A stretch of 64,000 nucleotides of DNA from Sphingomonas hylomeconis (GCF_025370105.1 NZ_JANQBK010000001.1:682001-746000); one strand, 5' to 3'. Positions 45,234-57,889 are shown, counted from the first letter of the stretch. Translations and numbers: made by a program. The notes: generated by a model not told the origin, from the letters alone.

Positions 45234-48200
45234 TGGCCGACGAGGCAGAAGTAGCGACCGAAACCGTCGTCGTCGCCAAGCGGCCGTTGTGGCAGCGCAT
45301 CCTGAAATGGCTCGGCATCGCGGTGCTGAGCCTGGTCGTGCTGATTGCCCTGCTGTTCTTCGGCGTGGATACCGGCCCGGGGCGGCGGATCATCGCCAAT
45401 TATATCGGCGGCTACAACACGGCGTCAGGGCTCAACATCAAGGTCGGGCGGATCGACGGATCGATCTACGGCAAGATGGTGCTGAGCGACGTGCGGGTCA
45501 GCGACCCCAAGGGCGTGTTCCTGACCTCGCCGCGGCTCGACGTCGACTGGCGGCCGTTCGCCTTCGCCAACAACCATGTCGACGTGAAGTCGGCCGGGGC
45601 CAAGCTGATCACGCTGGCGCGCTCGCCCGAACTCAAGGAAACGCCGAGCGATCCCAACGCGCCGCTGCTGCCCGATCTTGATATCGATATCGGCCGGCTG
45701 ACGGTCGACCGCTTCGTCATGGCCAAGGCGGTATCGGGCGCGCCGCACATCCTGCGCTTCGACAGCGCGGTGCATATCGCCGATGCGCGCGCCCAGATCT
45801 CCGCCAATGCGCTGGCGCTGACCGGCCCCGGCATCGCCGGTGGCGATCGGCTGGTGTTGAAGCTCGATGCGGTACCCGACCAGAACCGGCTCGATGTCGA
45901 TGCACGGCTGACCGCGCCGGCGAACGGCGTCGTCTCGGCCATGGCGGGGCTCAAGCAGCCGCTCGAAGCCACGGTTACGGGCAACGGCACGTGGAAGGCG
46001 TGGACCGGCAAGGCGATCGCCACTTTGGGCAGCAAGTCGCTCGCCGACCTGAACCTCGCGGCAAATGATGGCGCGTTCAAGGTGCGCGGCAATGCGCATC
46101 CGGCGCTGTACGCCGATACGCCGGCCGAGGGCGTGGCGCAGGTCCGCGCCGGCCGTGCGCAGCAGCCCGACGCGACCAATCCGCTCGCGGCGATCACCGC
46201 GCCGCAGCTCGATCTGGCGATCGATGCGACCCTCGACGAGCGCAAGGTCAATACGCGCTTCCAGCTCAAGTCCGACGCGCTGGCGGTGGCGGGACAGGGG
46301 CTGATCGACATGGCGGCGAGCCGGTTCGGCAATCTCAAGGTCGATGCGCGGCTGCTGACACCGGGCGCGATCCTGCCCAATCTGAACGGCCGCGACGTCG
46401 CGGCGAGCGTCGTGCTCGACGGCGCGTTCGCGACGCCGACGGTCAATTACGTGATCAAGGCGGCAAGCATCGGCTTCGGCGAAACGCGCGTCGACGATGT
46501 CTATGCCTCGGGGCTGGCCAAGGTCGATGCCGACCATATCCTGGTGCCGATCGCGGCGCGCGCGCGGCGCATCGCCGGGCTGAACGCGGCGGCGGGCGAT
46601 CTGCTCGACAATGTCACGATCAACGGCGATCTGGCGATCTCCGGCGTCAACATCCTGTCGGACAATCTCAAGATCCGCTCGCGCCGCATCAATGCGACCG
46701 CGATCATCGCCGCCAACATGCAGACCGGGCGCTATACCGGCGCGCTCAACGGCACGGTCAACGGCTACCGGCTGGAAAGCATCGGCATCCTCAACATCAC
46801 CACCAATGCCAAATTGGTGACGGTGCCGAGCGGCGGGTTCGGCATCACCGGGCGGGTGGTGGCCAAGACCTCGCAGATCTTCAATTCGGGCATTCGCGAT
46901 TTCCTCGGCGGCAATGCCGTGGTGCGCACCGATATCGGCTATGATCCGAGCGGCGTGATCACGTTCCGCAATCTGCGGATGAACGCGCCACAGTTCCGCA
47001 TCACCGGCGGCTCGGGCCGCTACGATCCGAGCGGCGCATTGCTGGTCAATGCCGATGCCTATTCCACTGCTTACGGCCCGCTCACCGCGCGCGTGACGGG
47101 CAGCGCGACCGCGCCGGTCGTGCTGCTGCGCGCGCCGCGGCCGGGCGTCGGCGTCGGGCTGGTCAATCTCGAAGCGCGGGTGCGCGGCAACGGCACGTCC
47201 TATGCGATCGTCGCGACCGGCGGGACCAATTACGGGCCCTTCTCGGCCGATGTGGTGGTCAAGCCGAGCCCGGTGCTCGCGGTGGACATCCGCACCGCCA
47301 GGTTCGCCGGGGTCAATTTCTCCGGCCGCGTGCAGCAGGTGCCGGCCGGGCCGTTTGCCGGCCGCATCCAGTTCGCCGGCTCGGGCATCACCGGCGCGGC
47401 CAATCTCGGCGCGCAGGGCAAGTATCAGCGCGCCGATATCGCCGCGCGGGCCTATGCCGCCAAGATCCCCGGACAGGCCGACTTCACGATCGGTCGCGCG
47501 ATCATCGCCGCCAATATCGTGCTGTACGATCAGCCGCAGGTGCGCGCCGACGTGCAGATCGCCGATCTGCGCTACGGCCCGACCGTGCTGTCCTCGGCGC
47601 GGGCGAAGATCAACTATGCCGGCGGCACCGGCACCGCGCAGGCGGTGGCGACGGGTTCCAACGGCGTGCCGTTCAACATCGCGCTCAACGCGCGGCTCAG
47701 CCCGAAATTGTGGCTGGCGGCGATCCAAGGACGTGCCAACGGCATCGGCTTCCGCACCGCCTCGCCGGCACGGATCCAGCTCGAAGGCGCCGGCTATCGC
47801 CTGCTGCCGACGCGGCTCGATTTCGACAAGGGTTCGGCGCGCCTGGCCGGCACCTATGGCCGCGGCACCACCGCGCAGGTCCGGCTCGATCGGCTCGATC
47901 TGTCGGTCGCCAATGCTTTGATCCCCAACCTCGGGCTCGGTGGCACGGCGACGGGCAGCCTCGATTTCACCCAGGCCAACGCTTCGGCCTTCCCGGTGGC
48001 GGACGCGCGGATGACGGTGACCAACTTCACCCGATCGAGCCTTTCGGCCGTGTCCGAGCCGGTCAATATCGTCTTCGCCGGCAAGCTGGCGCAGAGCGGC
48101 GGCGATGCCCGCGCGCTGGTCAAGCGCGGCACGAACACGGTCGGGCGGATGGTCGCGACGCTGCAGCCGATTGGCGGCGGCGGATCGTGGAGCGAGCGTC

Positions 48201-49504
48201 TGCTCGCCGCGCCGCTCTCGGGCGGCATCCGGTATAACGGCCCGGCCGGCGTGCTGTTCAGCCTGGCGGCGCAACCCGACCAGCAACTGACCGGCGGGAT
48301 CGCCATCGCGGCCGATTTCGGCGGGCGGCTGCAGGCCCCGACGCTCAACGGCGTGATCCGCGCCGACAAGCTGGCCTATGAGAACGAGACTTATGGCACG
48401 CGGCTGTCGAACATGCGGATCGCCGGGCGGTTCAATAATTCGCGGCTCGAGATCACCCAGTTGCAGGCGCGCGCCGGCGAGGGCAGCGTGCAGGCGCAGG
48501 GCTCGGTCGGCTTTGCGGCGGACGAGGGCTTCCCGATCGACATCCGTGCCACGCTGAACAATGCGCGGCTGGCCAAGAGCGATGCCTTGGGCGCGACCGC
48601 CAGCGGCACGATCGCGATCACCAACAGCAAGGCGAATGGCGGGCTGATCAAGGGCGATATCGATCTGCCCGAGGCGCGCTACGAAATCATCCGCCAGGGT
48701 CAGGCAGAAGTCGCCGAGCTCACCGGGGTGCGGCGCAAGAGCGATCTGGTGACGCGGCCGACCGATCGGCCGGCGGTGGCGTCGGCCGGGCTGTTCAAGC
48801 TCGACCTGCGGGTGCGCGCGGACAACAAATTGTTCGTCTCGGGCATGGGGCTCGAATCCGAATGGGAGATGGACCTGCGCGTCGGCGGCACCTCGACCGC
48901 GCCGAAGGTGGTCGGGCGCGTCCAGATCGTGCGCGGTACCTACAGCTTCTCGGGCAAGCGCTTCGAGATCACCAAGGGCGACGTCCGCTTCAACGGTGGC
49001 CTGCTGTCCGACCCCGAGATCGCGATTACGGCAAGCACGACGACCAACGGCATCACGGTGAACATCAACGTCACCGGGACCGGGCAGAACCCGCAGATTG
49101 CGTTCAGCTCGACACCGTCGCTGCCGCAGGACGAGGTGCTCAGCCGCCTGTTGTTCGGCTCGTCGGTGACCAACCTGTCGGCGACCGAGGCATTGCAGCT
49201 CGCGTCCGCGCTCAATTCGTTGCGCGGGTCGGGCGGCGGGCTCAATCCGCTGGGCAAGCTGCGTGGCGCGACCGGGATCGATCGCCTGCGCATCCTGGGC
49301 GCGGACGAGGCGAGCGGGCGCGGGACGGCGCTCGCGGCGGGCAAATATCTGACCGACGACATCTATATCGAGATCATCACCGACTCGCGCGGCTTCGCGG
49401 CCACGCAGCTGCAGATCGCGCTGACCAAAAGCATCAGCATCCTGTCGCAGGCCGGGTCGTTCGGCGGATCCAATGTCAGCGTGAAATACTCGAAGGACTT
49501 CTGA
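45233..49504 (+). CDS. tamB: TamB, inner-membrane-anchored translocation/assembly protein
   Basis: 1423 residues. A single membrane anchor (about 24-46, LKWLGIAVLSLVVLIALLFF), a long repetitive beta-taco body, and the conserved C-terminal domain (about 1080-1423) ending KYSKDF with terminal Phe. AsmA/TamB group proteins carry phospholipid across the periplasm or help TamA. Start overlaps tamA by 1 nt. Followed by a hairpin. Confidence 0.94.
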   Translation: MADEAEVATETVVVAKRPLWQRILKWLGIAVLSLVVLIALLFFGVDTGPGRRIIANYIGGYNTASGLNIKVGRIDGSIYGKMVLSDVRVSDPKGVFLTSPRLDVDWRPFAFANNHVDVKSAGAKLITLARSPELKETPSDPNAPLLPDLDIDIGRLTVDRFVMAKAVSGAPHILRFDSAVHIADARAQISANALALTGPGIAGGDRLVLKLDAVPDQNRLDVDARLTAPANGVVSAMAGLKQPLEATVTGNGTWKAWTGKAIATLGSKSLADLNLAANDGAFKVRGNAHPALYADTPAEGVAQVRAGRAQQPDATNPLAAITAPQLDLAIDATLDERKVNTRFQLKSDALAVAGQGLIDMAASRFGNLKVDARLLTPGAILPNLNGRDVAASVVLDGAFATPTVNYVIKAASIGFGETRVDDVYASGLAKVDADHILVPIAARARRIAGLNAAAGDLLDNVTINGDLAISGVNILSDNLKIRSRRINATAIIAANMQTGRYTGALNGTVNGYRLESIGILNITTNAKLVTVPSGGFGITGRVVAKTSQIFNSGIRDFLGGNAVVRTDIGYDPSGVITFRNLRMNAPQFRITGGSGRYDPSGALLVNADAYSTAYGPLTARVTGSATAPVVLLRAPRPGVGVGLVNLEARVRGNGTSYAIVATGGTNYGPFSADVVVKPSPVLAVDIRTARFAGVNFSGRVQQVPAGPFAGRIQFAGSGITGAANLGAQGKYQRADIAARAYAAKIPGQADFTIGRAIIAANIVLYDQPQVRADVQIADLRYGPTVLSSARAKINYAGGTGTAQAVATGSNGVPFNIALNARLSPKLWLAAIQGRANGIGFRTASPARIQLEGAGYRLLPTRLDFDKGSARLAGTYGRGTTAQVRLDRLDLSVANALIPNLGLGGTATGSLDFTQANASAFPVADARMTVTNFTRSSLSAVSEPVNIVFAGKLAQSGGDARALVKRGTNTVGRMVATLQPIGGGGSWSERLLAAPLSGGIRYNGPAGVLFSLAAQPDQQLTGGIAIAADFGGRLQAPTLNGVIRADKLAYENETYGTRLSNMRIAGRFNNSRLEITQLQARAGEGSVQAQGSVGFAADEGFPIDIRATLNNARLAKSDALGATASGTIAITNSKANGGLIKGDIDLPEARYEIIRQGQAEVAELTGVRRKSDLVTRPTDRPAVASAGLFKLDLRVRADNKLFVSGMGLESEWEMDLRVGGTSTAPKVVGRVQIVRGTYSFSGKRFEITKGDVRFNGGLLSDPEIAITASTTTNGITVNINVTGTGQNPQIAFSSTPSLPQDEVLSRLLFGSSVTNLSATEALQLASALNSLRGSGGGLNPLGKLRGATGIDRLRILGADEASGRGTALAAGKYLTDDIYIEIITDSRGFAATQLQIALTKSISILSQAGSFGGSNVSVKYSKDF

Positions 49505-49519
49505 CGCCCCCGATCGTCC

Positions 49520-49552
49520 GCCGCGACCGCTCAGTCAGGGGGCGGTCGCGGC
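49520..49552 (+). terminator. hairpin after tamB
   Basis: Perfect 11-bp stem GCCGCGACCGC / GCGGTCGCGGC with an 11-nt loop, 15 nt after the tamB stop. GC-rich, without T-run; likely end of the tamAB transcript. Confidence 0.6.
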
Positions 49553-49637
49553 CGGCGGGGTAGGACGAAATGCTGACGTGAAAACAAGTCCTTTTCTGCA
49601 ACCGATAGATATCCTATCGTCCCTGCAGGAGAGACAA

Positions 49638-51125
49638 ATGTCGCTAGAACATTTCGATGTCGTGGTGGTTGGCGCGGGGATATCCGGCATTGGCGCGGGC
49701 TATCACCTGCAGACGCTGTGCCCCGATCGCAGCTATGTGATTCTCGAGGGGCGCGCGCAGCTCGGCGGGACTTGGGACCTGTTTCGCTATCCCGGCATCC
49801 GCTCCGATTCGGACATGTATACGCTTGGCTATTCGTTCAAGCCGTGGACCGCCGCCAAGGCGATTGCCGATGGCCCGTCAATTCTCGGCTATCTGCAGGA
49901 GACGGCGCAGGAAAACGGCATCGATCGCCACATCCGCTATTCGCAGCATGTTAAGACGGCCACCTGGTCGACCGCGGACGCGCGTTGGACGGTAGGCGTG
50001 GAGGGGCCCGACGGGCCGGTTTCCTATACCTGCAACTTCCTTTTCATGTGCTCGGGCTATTACAATTACGCCCAGGGCCACACGCCCGATTTCCCGGGCG
50101 CGGAGAGTTTCGCCGGGCGGATCGTCCATCCCCAGCACTGGCCAAGCGATCTCGATTATACCGGCAAGAACGTCGTCGTGATCGGCAGCGGCGCCACTGC
50201 GGTCACCCTGGTGCCGGAAATGGCCAGAAGCGCGGCGCACGTGACGATGCTGCAGCGCTCGCCGACCTATGTCGTGTCGCGCCCGAGCGAGGACGGGGTC
50301 GCCAACTGGCTGCGCGCCAAGCTGCCCGGCAAGATGGCCTATGGCATCACGCGGTGGAAGAACGTGCTGTTCAGCATGTTGTTCTTCAACATGGCGCGCA
50401 AACGGCCGGAAAAGGTCAAGGAGCGGTTGCTGGGCATGGTCCGCGAACATCTCGGGCCGGACTATGACGTCGCCACGCATTTCACGCCGCGCTACAATCC
50501 TTGGGATCAGCGGCTGTGCCTGGTGCCGGACGCCGATCTGTTCGATTCGATCAAATCGGGCAAGTCGGAGGTGGTGACCGACCGGATCGCCACGTTCACA
50601 CCGTCCGGCATCAAGCTTGAGAGCGGCCGTGAACTCGCGGCAGACGTGGTGGTCACCGCGACGGGGCTGGAACTGCAGTTGCTGAGCGACGTGGCATTCA
50701 GCGTCGACGGTGCGCCGGTCGATTTGGCGCAGACGTTCAACTATAAGGGCATGATGTATTCCGGCGTGCCCAACATGGCGTCGTCCTTCGGCTATACCAA
50801 TGCCTCCTGGACGCTGAAGGCGGACCTCACCTCCGGCTATGTCTGCCGTCTGCTCAACACGATGAAGAAGCGCGGCCTGCGCCAAGCGACGCCGCGAATC
50901 GGCGGCGGGGCATTGGAGCCGGCGCCGTTTCTCGATTTCACCTCGGGTTATGTGACGCGCGCGATGGAAAAGTTTCCCAAGCAGGGCGATCGCCATCCGT
51001 GGAAGCTTTACCAGAATTACGCCAAGGATCTGGTGACGCTGAAATACGGCTCGGTGGATGCGGAAATGGACTTTTCCAACCCGGCGCCGTCAACCGCGGC
51101 CGGGCGTACCAATGTCGACGCCTGA
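49638..51125 (+). CDS. flavin-containing (Baeyer-Villiger type) monooxygenase
   Basis: 495 residues, class B flavoprotein. VVVVGAGISGIGAG binds FAD, VVVIGSGATAVTL binds NADPH, and FAGRIVHPQHWP is the BVMO/FMO fingerprint FxGxxxHxxxW. Inserts oxygen next to a ketone or oxidises N or S atoms. ATG at 49638 with AGGAGA upstream. Orphan gene; substrate unknown. Confidence 0.92.
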   Translation: MSLEHFDVVVVGAGISGIGAGYHLQTLCPDRSYVILEGRAQLGGTWDLFRYPGIRSDSDMYTLGYSFKPWTAAKAIADGPSILGYLQETAQENGIDRHIRYSQHVKTATWSTADARWTVGVEGPDGPVSYTCNFLFMCSGYYNYAQGHTPDFPGAESFAGRIVHPQHWPSDLDYTGKNVVVIGSGATAVTLVPEMARSAAHVTMLQRSPTYVVSRPSEDGVANWLRAKLPGKMAYGITRWKNVLFSMLFFNMARKRPEKVKERLLGMVREHLGPDYDVATHFTPRYNPWDQRLCLVPDADLFDSIKSGKSEVVTDRIATFTPSGIKLESGRELAADVVVTATGLELQLLSDVAFSVDGAPVDLAQTFNYKGMMYSGVPNMASSFGYTNASWTLKADLTSGYVCRLLNTMKKRGLRQATPRIGGGALEPAPFLDFTSGYVTRAMEKFPKQGDRHPWKLYQNYAKDLVTLKYGSVDAEMDFSNPAPSTAAGRTNVDA

Positions 51126-51570
51126 TATCGGGCCGTCGTTCGCGGCAGCGATCACAGTATCGTAAAGTAGCATTGGCTGAGCCGCGGCGCATATCGCGAC
51201 GGGACGGAGATCTGTGCGCCAAATCGACCCGGCGGGTCGGGGTCGCAACTACAACCGCTCTGGTGCCATTCGTCGGCGAAAATTAACGGTAACCGCGGTA
51301 GTCTTTCCGATCCCGGTGCTAAACGCTTCAATTACATGTGAATCAGCTCGGGACCGGATCGACGGCCTGGTTTACCAGGGGCGGACGTTGTCGCCATAAA
51401 CAAGCGAAAGCAGGAACTTCAGCATGGAGTTTCTCCCTTGATACACTCAGTTGAGTGCGGGAAATAGTTAAGAGGTCCTTAACGATAAATCAACAGGATT
51501 TCCGGGCGTTGCGGGGATCCCTTAGTCGCGCTTAAGGGTTCCTTTAAGCCTGAGACCTATCTCGTTGGGG
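51126..51570. other. 445-nt gap with inverted repeat and possible micro-ORF
   Basis: No standard gene. It has CACTCA-GT-TGAGTG (51444-51457), an operator-like inverted repeat, and on the minus strand a 17-codon reading frame (51372-51425) behind GGAGAA. AT-rich stretch 51470-51500 may hold the promoter of the EAL gene. Confidence 0.5.
51372..51425 (-). CDS. possible micro-protein, 17 aa
   Basis: Reads MLKFLLSLVYGDNVRPW and stops at TAA. Ribosome-site-like GGAGAA lies about 7 nt upstream of the ATG. A hydrophobic start with a polar tail would fit a leader peptide or membrane micro-protein. Only conservation could confirm it. Confidence 0.25.
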   Translation of the reverse strand: MLKFLLSLVYGDNVRPW

Positions 51571-52998
51571 ATGGGCCGTGTTCCGATCAGCAAACCATCG
51601 CGTGCTACGGGACCTTCGCGCCTTGCGTCGGGCGGCGGCGACAGCGTGCTGCTGTCTGCCAATGCGCCTGCCGAGACGGTCGTCGCAACGCCGTCGCGAC
51701 CGCGTGCTGCGCTCGTCGGCGAACGCCAGTCGACGGATCGAACAGATTGGCCGCGATTGAACAGCTGGACGTTTCTTGCACTGATCGAGATCTCCAATTT
51801 CGATGCGCTGCGCCGCCATCTCGGGCGCCATCGCGGCGATGAACTGGTCCTCGACGTTGCCGATCGTATTGCGCGGGTGCTGCCCGACGCACGCGTCGGC
51901 ATCGTCGGGCGCGCGTTGCTGGAAATCGCGTTCGAAGGCGATGCCGTGGCCGATCTCGACAGCGCCATCGCCGACCTCGCGGTACACCTGGACGCGCCGT
52001 TCGATCTCGACGGCGAACCGCATGTCCTGAAGGTGCTGCTCGCCGCGGCGGCGGCGCCGGTCGGCCATACCGAAGACGTGCGGTTGATCGAAGAAGCGGA
52101 GGCAGCGCTGGCGCAGGCGCGCGTCGACCAGAAAGCCATCGTGCGCGATCTTTCCGCCGGCACCCCGGCGTTCGACAAGCTGACCCTGGCGCGCGAACTG
52201 ACCGCAGCGATCGCCAATCGCGACATGTTCCTGCAATACCAGCCCAAGGTGCATGTCCGGCGGCAGGAGATCGCCAGCGCCGAGGCACTGGTCCGCTGGC
52301 AGCACCCGACCCGCGGCCTCGTCCTGCCCGGCGATTTCATTCCGCTGGCCGAGGAAATCGGCGAGATCGGCGCGCTGACGCTATGGACGCTGGAGCGGGT
52401 GATCGCCGATCAGAAGATCCTCGCCGCGGACGGGCACGATCTGACGATCTTCATCAATATTTCCGGCCAGCTGCTCGCCGACACCGCCTTTGTCGATAGC
52501 GCCTGCGCGATGGTGCGCAGCCACGGTGCCAAGATCGGCTTCGAGATCACCGAAACCTCGGTCATCCGCGATCCGCAGGTGGCGATCGCCCACCTCCAGA
52601 CCTTTGCCGATGTCGGCATCACGATCGCGATCGACGATTATGGCGCCGGGCTGTCCTCGCTGGCCTATCTCAAACAACTGCCGGCGCGCGAACTGAAGAT
52701 CGACAAGTTGTTCGTCCTGCAGCTGACCAGCAGTCACCGCGATCCGCTGATCGTGCGGTCGACGATCGATCTGGCCCATGCGTTGGAGATGGAGGTCACG
52801 GCAGAAGGTGTCGAAACCCAGGCGGCGCTCGCCTTGCTGACCGTGATGGGCTGCGACATGGTGCAGGGCTATCTGATCAGCCGGCCGATCTCGATCGACG
52901 CCTTCCGCCAATATCTGCGCGACGATCGGCTGAAGCTGGGCGAAGACAGCCGCCATTCCATGTTCTCGCGTCCGGCAAGCTTCTGGAAGAGCGCCTGA
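51571..52998 (+). CDS. EAL-domain c-di-GMP phosphodiesterase with degenerate GGDEF
   Basis: 475 residues from ATG 51571 (a TTG lies 6 nt upstream). Residues about 65-190 resemble a GGDEF domain without the active motif; the EAL domain (205-455) is intact: EALVRW (Glu about 238), NISGQ, FEITETS, IDDYGAGLSSLAYL, KIDKLF, AEGVET, QGY. Cytoplasmic; no membrane segment. Just upstream of a sensor kinase and receiver that may form one c-di-GMP/phosphorelay unit. Confidence 0.9.
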   Translation: MGRVPISKPSRATGPSRLASGGGDSVLLSANAPAETVVATPSRPRAALVGERQSTDRTDWPRLNSWTFLALIEISNFDALRRHLGRHRGDELVLDVADRIARVLPDARVGIVGRALLEIAFEGDAVADLDSAIADLAVHLDAPFDLDGEPHVLKVLLAAAAAPVGHTEDVRLIEEAEAALAQARVDQKAIVRDLSAGTPAFDKLTLARELTAAIANRDMFLQYQPKVHVRRQEIASAEALVRWQHPTRGLVLPGDFIPLAEEIGEIGALTLWTLERVIADQKILAADGHDLTIFINISGQLLADTAFVDSACAMVRSHGAKIGFEITETSVIRDPQVAIAHLQTFADVGITIAIDDYGAGLSSLAYLKQLPARELKIDKLFVLQLTSSHRDPLIVRSTIDLAHALEMEVTAEGVETQAALALLTVMGCDMVQGYLISRPISIDAFRQYLRDDRLKLGEDSRHSMFSRPASFWKSA

Positions 52999-53053
52999 CC
53001 GGCGGCGCGCGGCCTTAGCCCGAATTTAAGGGGTTCTGGCTAATCGCGATTGG

Positions 53054-55528
<2,475 letters not shown>

Positions 55529-55583
55529 GACGATAGGCTCCCCCGACCATGCCGCAGACCAAACCTACCCGGGCGACACAGCC

Positions 55584-55973
55584 ATGAACGTCCTCTTCAT
55601 CGAGGACGATACGATGAATCGGCGTGTGGTCAGCGATATGCTCGACGTCGCCGGCGCGACGATGACCGGCGCCGAAAGCGCGGAAATCGGCCTCAAGCTG
55701 CTCGACGAGAACGATTATGCGATCATCCTGATCGACCTGCGCATGCCCGGCATGGACGGCATCACCGCGATCAAGCACATCCGCGCTCGCGGCGACGCGA
55801 AAGCCAAGTTGCCGATCATCGTGGTCACCGCGGATACCGCGATCGATCTGCGCGAACGCTGCATCGCGCAGGGCGCGGACGACGTGTTGTTCAAGCCGGT
55901 GGCGATGGATTCGCTGTTCGATGCGATGGGCCGCATGCTGGCCAAGGCGGCCGGCGACGGGATGATCGGCTGA
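55584..55973 (+). CDS. single-domain response regulator (CheY-like)
   Basis: 129 residues, a receiver with no output domain: acidic pocket FIEDDTMN, phospho-Asp51 in LIDLRMPGMDG, Thr82 in VVTADT and Lys104 in FKPVAM. Start at ATG 55584. Lies 56 nt after the kinase gene and is its likely partner. Signals by protein contact, for example to the EAL protein, which is unproven. Confidence 0.94.
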   Translation: MNVLFIEDDTMNRRVVSDMLDVAGATMTGAESAEIGLKLLDENDYAIILIDLRMPGMDGITAIKHIRARGDAKAKLPIIVVTADTAIDLRERCIAQGADDVLFKPVAMDSLFDAMGRMLAKAAGDGMIG

Positions 55974-55986
55974 GCCTCGCCCGCGG

Positions 55987-56823
55987 CTAGTCGCGCTGTC
56001 GCAAGGCGTCGGCGAGGGACGCCGTCGCGCTGCCGCGCCGAGCCGGCTTGGGTTGGGTCTCGGCCGGCGCCCAGCCGGTGAGATACACGATATCGAAGCG
56101 TTCCGCGGTGCGCCCGTCGGGATCGGCACGCGCGGCGAACGCTTGCGCCGCCCGCGCGAGCGTATCGCGGGTGAGCGGCGGCGTACCCGGCATCAGGTTG
56201 GTCGCAGCCATGCCGCGCAGATCGCGGATCAGGCCGAACAGATCGCCATAGCGCACCGAAAGCGTCTCGATATCGGCAACCGGCAGCGCGAAGCCGGCAC
56301 GGGCGAGCAGATCGCCACCGGCGCGCACATCGACCTGCGGGTGGATCCGCGCCGCCGGGGCATCGCCCTCCGCCGCACGCAATGCCGCACGCAGCGTCGA
56401 CAGCGTGGCGCCACCGGTAAAGGCGGCCAGCAACAAGCCGTCGGGGCGCAGCGCACGCCGCGCCAGCGCCAGCGCACCGGGCAGGTCGCTGACCGTATCG
56501 AGCGTGCCGACGGACACGATCAGATCGAACGAGGCGTCGGGAAAAGTCGGGCGATCCTCGTCCGCCTGCACCCCGCCGGCCGCCCCGGCGAACGCCGCGC
56601 CGGGATCTATCCGGGTGATCCGCGCGCCGGGTGGCGGCGCGAACGCACCGTCGAAACAGCCGAGATCGAGCACATCCTCGAAGCGTCGCGTCACGCTGTC
56701 GAGCCGCTCGGCGATGCCATCGAGCATCTGCGCGCGCAGGAAATCGAACGCGGCATAGGCGGGTTGGGCGCGATCGCGGCGCAGGCGGCGGAGCGAACGG
56801 TCGAAGATTTCGGGTGGGGTCAC
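55987..56823 (-). CDS. BioC/NDUFAF5-like SAM-dependent methyltransferase
   Basis: 278 residues from GTG 56823. FDRSLRRLRRDRA is the N-terminal mark of this group, VLDLGCFDGAFA motif I, SFDLIVSVGTLDTVSDLPGAL the post-motif region. Related to the complex I assembly factor NDUFAF5 and to BioC. Divergent from comF. Longer readings overlap comF and lack support. Confidence 0.85.
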   Translation of the reverse strand: MTPPEIFDRSLRRLRRDRAQPAYAAFDFLRAQMLDGIAERLDSVTRRFEDVLDLGCFDGAFAPPPGARITRIDPGAAFAGAAGGVQADEDRPTFPDASFDLIVSVGTLDTVSDLPGALALARRALRPDGLLLAAFTGGATLSTLRAALRAAEGDAPAARIHPQVDVRAGGDLLARAGFALPVADIETLSVRYGDLFGLIRDLRGMAATNLMPGTPPLTRDTLARAAQAFAARADPDGRTAERFDIVYLTGWAPAETQPKPARRGSATASLADALRQRD

Positions 56824-56865
56824 GGCGGGTCTTGTGCCGCGTGGGAGACGCGGCGACAAGAGCAT

Positions 56866-57600
56866 GTGTCGCCCTTGCTCCGGCCTTTGCACTTCGTCGC
56901 CGGCCTCGCGCTGCCGCCGCGCTGCCCGGGATGCGGAGCTGTGGTGGCGGAGGATCATGTCTTTTGCGCCGCCTGTTTCGGGGCGCTTCGGTTCCTCGGG
57001 CCGCCCTGGTGCGCCGGCTGCAACCTGCCGTTCGACTATGACCGCGGGGAGGGGGCGTTATGTGGCGCATGCCTGGCCCGGCCGCCGCGCCATGCCGGGC
57101 TGCGCGCGGCGGTGGCCTATGGCGAAGTCGCCCGGACGGTGGCGCTGCGGCTCAAATATGGCGGCCGCACCGCCTTTGCCGAAACGGTCGCGCGGCAGAT
57201 GCTGCGCTGGATGCCGGCGGATGCGGGGTTGATCGTGCCGGTGCCGCTGCACCGCTGGCGCATCTGGTCGCGCGGTTTCAACCAGGCGGCGTTGATCGCG
57301 CAGGCGCTAGCGCGCGGCAGCGGCGTACCCGCCGATCTCACCGTGATCGGGCGCGTCAGGGCGACGCCGATGCTGCGTGGGCTGGGCGCGACGGGCCGCG
57401 CCAAGGCGGTCGCCGGGGCCTTTCGGGTCGATCCTGGTGCGCGCGACCGGGTGCGCGGCAGGGCCGTCGTGCTGGTCGACGACGTGCACACCAGCGGCGC
57501 CACGACGGACGGTTGCACCCGCGTTCTGCTCCGCGCCGGGGCGGCCCGCGTGACGATCCTGTGCTGGGCCCGCGTGCTGCGCGACCAGCCGGCGGATTGA
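56866..57600 (+). CDS. comF: ComF-family phosphoribosyltransferase-like protein
   Basis: 244 residues. Zinc motifs CPGCG, CAAC, CAGC and CGAC in the first 70 residues, then a PRTase fold with VVLVDDVHTSGATTDG (PRPP loop). ComF aids DNA uptake in some bacteria; in others its role is unclear. GTG at 56866 used. Followed by grxC at 31 nt. Confidence 0.9.
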   Translation: MSPLLRPLHFVAGLALPPRCPGCGAVVAEDHVFCAACFGALRFLGPPWCAGCNLPFDYDRGEGALCGACLARPPRHAGLRAAVAYGEVARTVALRLKYGGRTAFAETVARQMLRWMPADAGLIVPVPLHRWRIWSRGFNQAALIAQALARGSGVPADLTVIGRVRATPMLRGLGATGRAKAVAGAFRVDPGARDRVRGRAVVLVDDVHTSGATTDGCTRVLLRAGAARVTILCWARVLRDQPAD

Positions 57601-57631
57601 CAATGGCGCCCCCGCACCACATTTCAGCATC

Positions 57632-57889
57632 ATGGCTAAAGTAGAAATCTATACCAAAGCGTTCTGCCCGTACTGCGCGCGCGCAATGAAGCTCCTGTCA
57701 TCCAAGAATGTCGAGGTCGAGGAATTCGACATCACGATGGGTGGTCCCAAGCGCGCCGAGATGCTCGAACGCGCCAACGGCGGCAGCACGGTTCCGCAGG
57801 TGTTCATCGACGGCAAGCATGTCGGCGGGTCGGACGATCTTGCCGCGCTGGAACGCGCCGGCAAGCTGGATGCGCTGCTGGCCGCATGA
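57632..57889 (+). CDS. grxC: glutaredoxin 3
   Basis: 85-residue thioredoxin-fold dithiol glutaredoxin with CPYC near residue 12, TVPQVFIDG and GGSDDL glutathione-binding segments. Reduces disulphides and protein-glutathione mixed disulphides in the cytoplasm. Overlaps the next gene by 4 nt, as commonly found in alphaproteobacteria. Confidence 0.97.
   Translation: MAKVEIYTKAFCPYCARAMKLLSSKNVEVEEFDITMGGPKRAEMLERANGGSTVPQVFIDGKHVGGSDDLAALERAGKLDALLAA

Noticed and set aside
45425..48286. 953-codon open frame on the minus strand
   Set aside because: Antisense shadow of tamB with Arg/Asp/Gly-biased composition and no recognisable motif.
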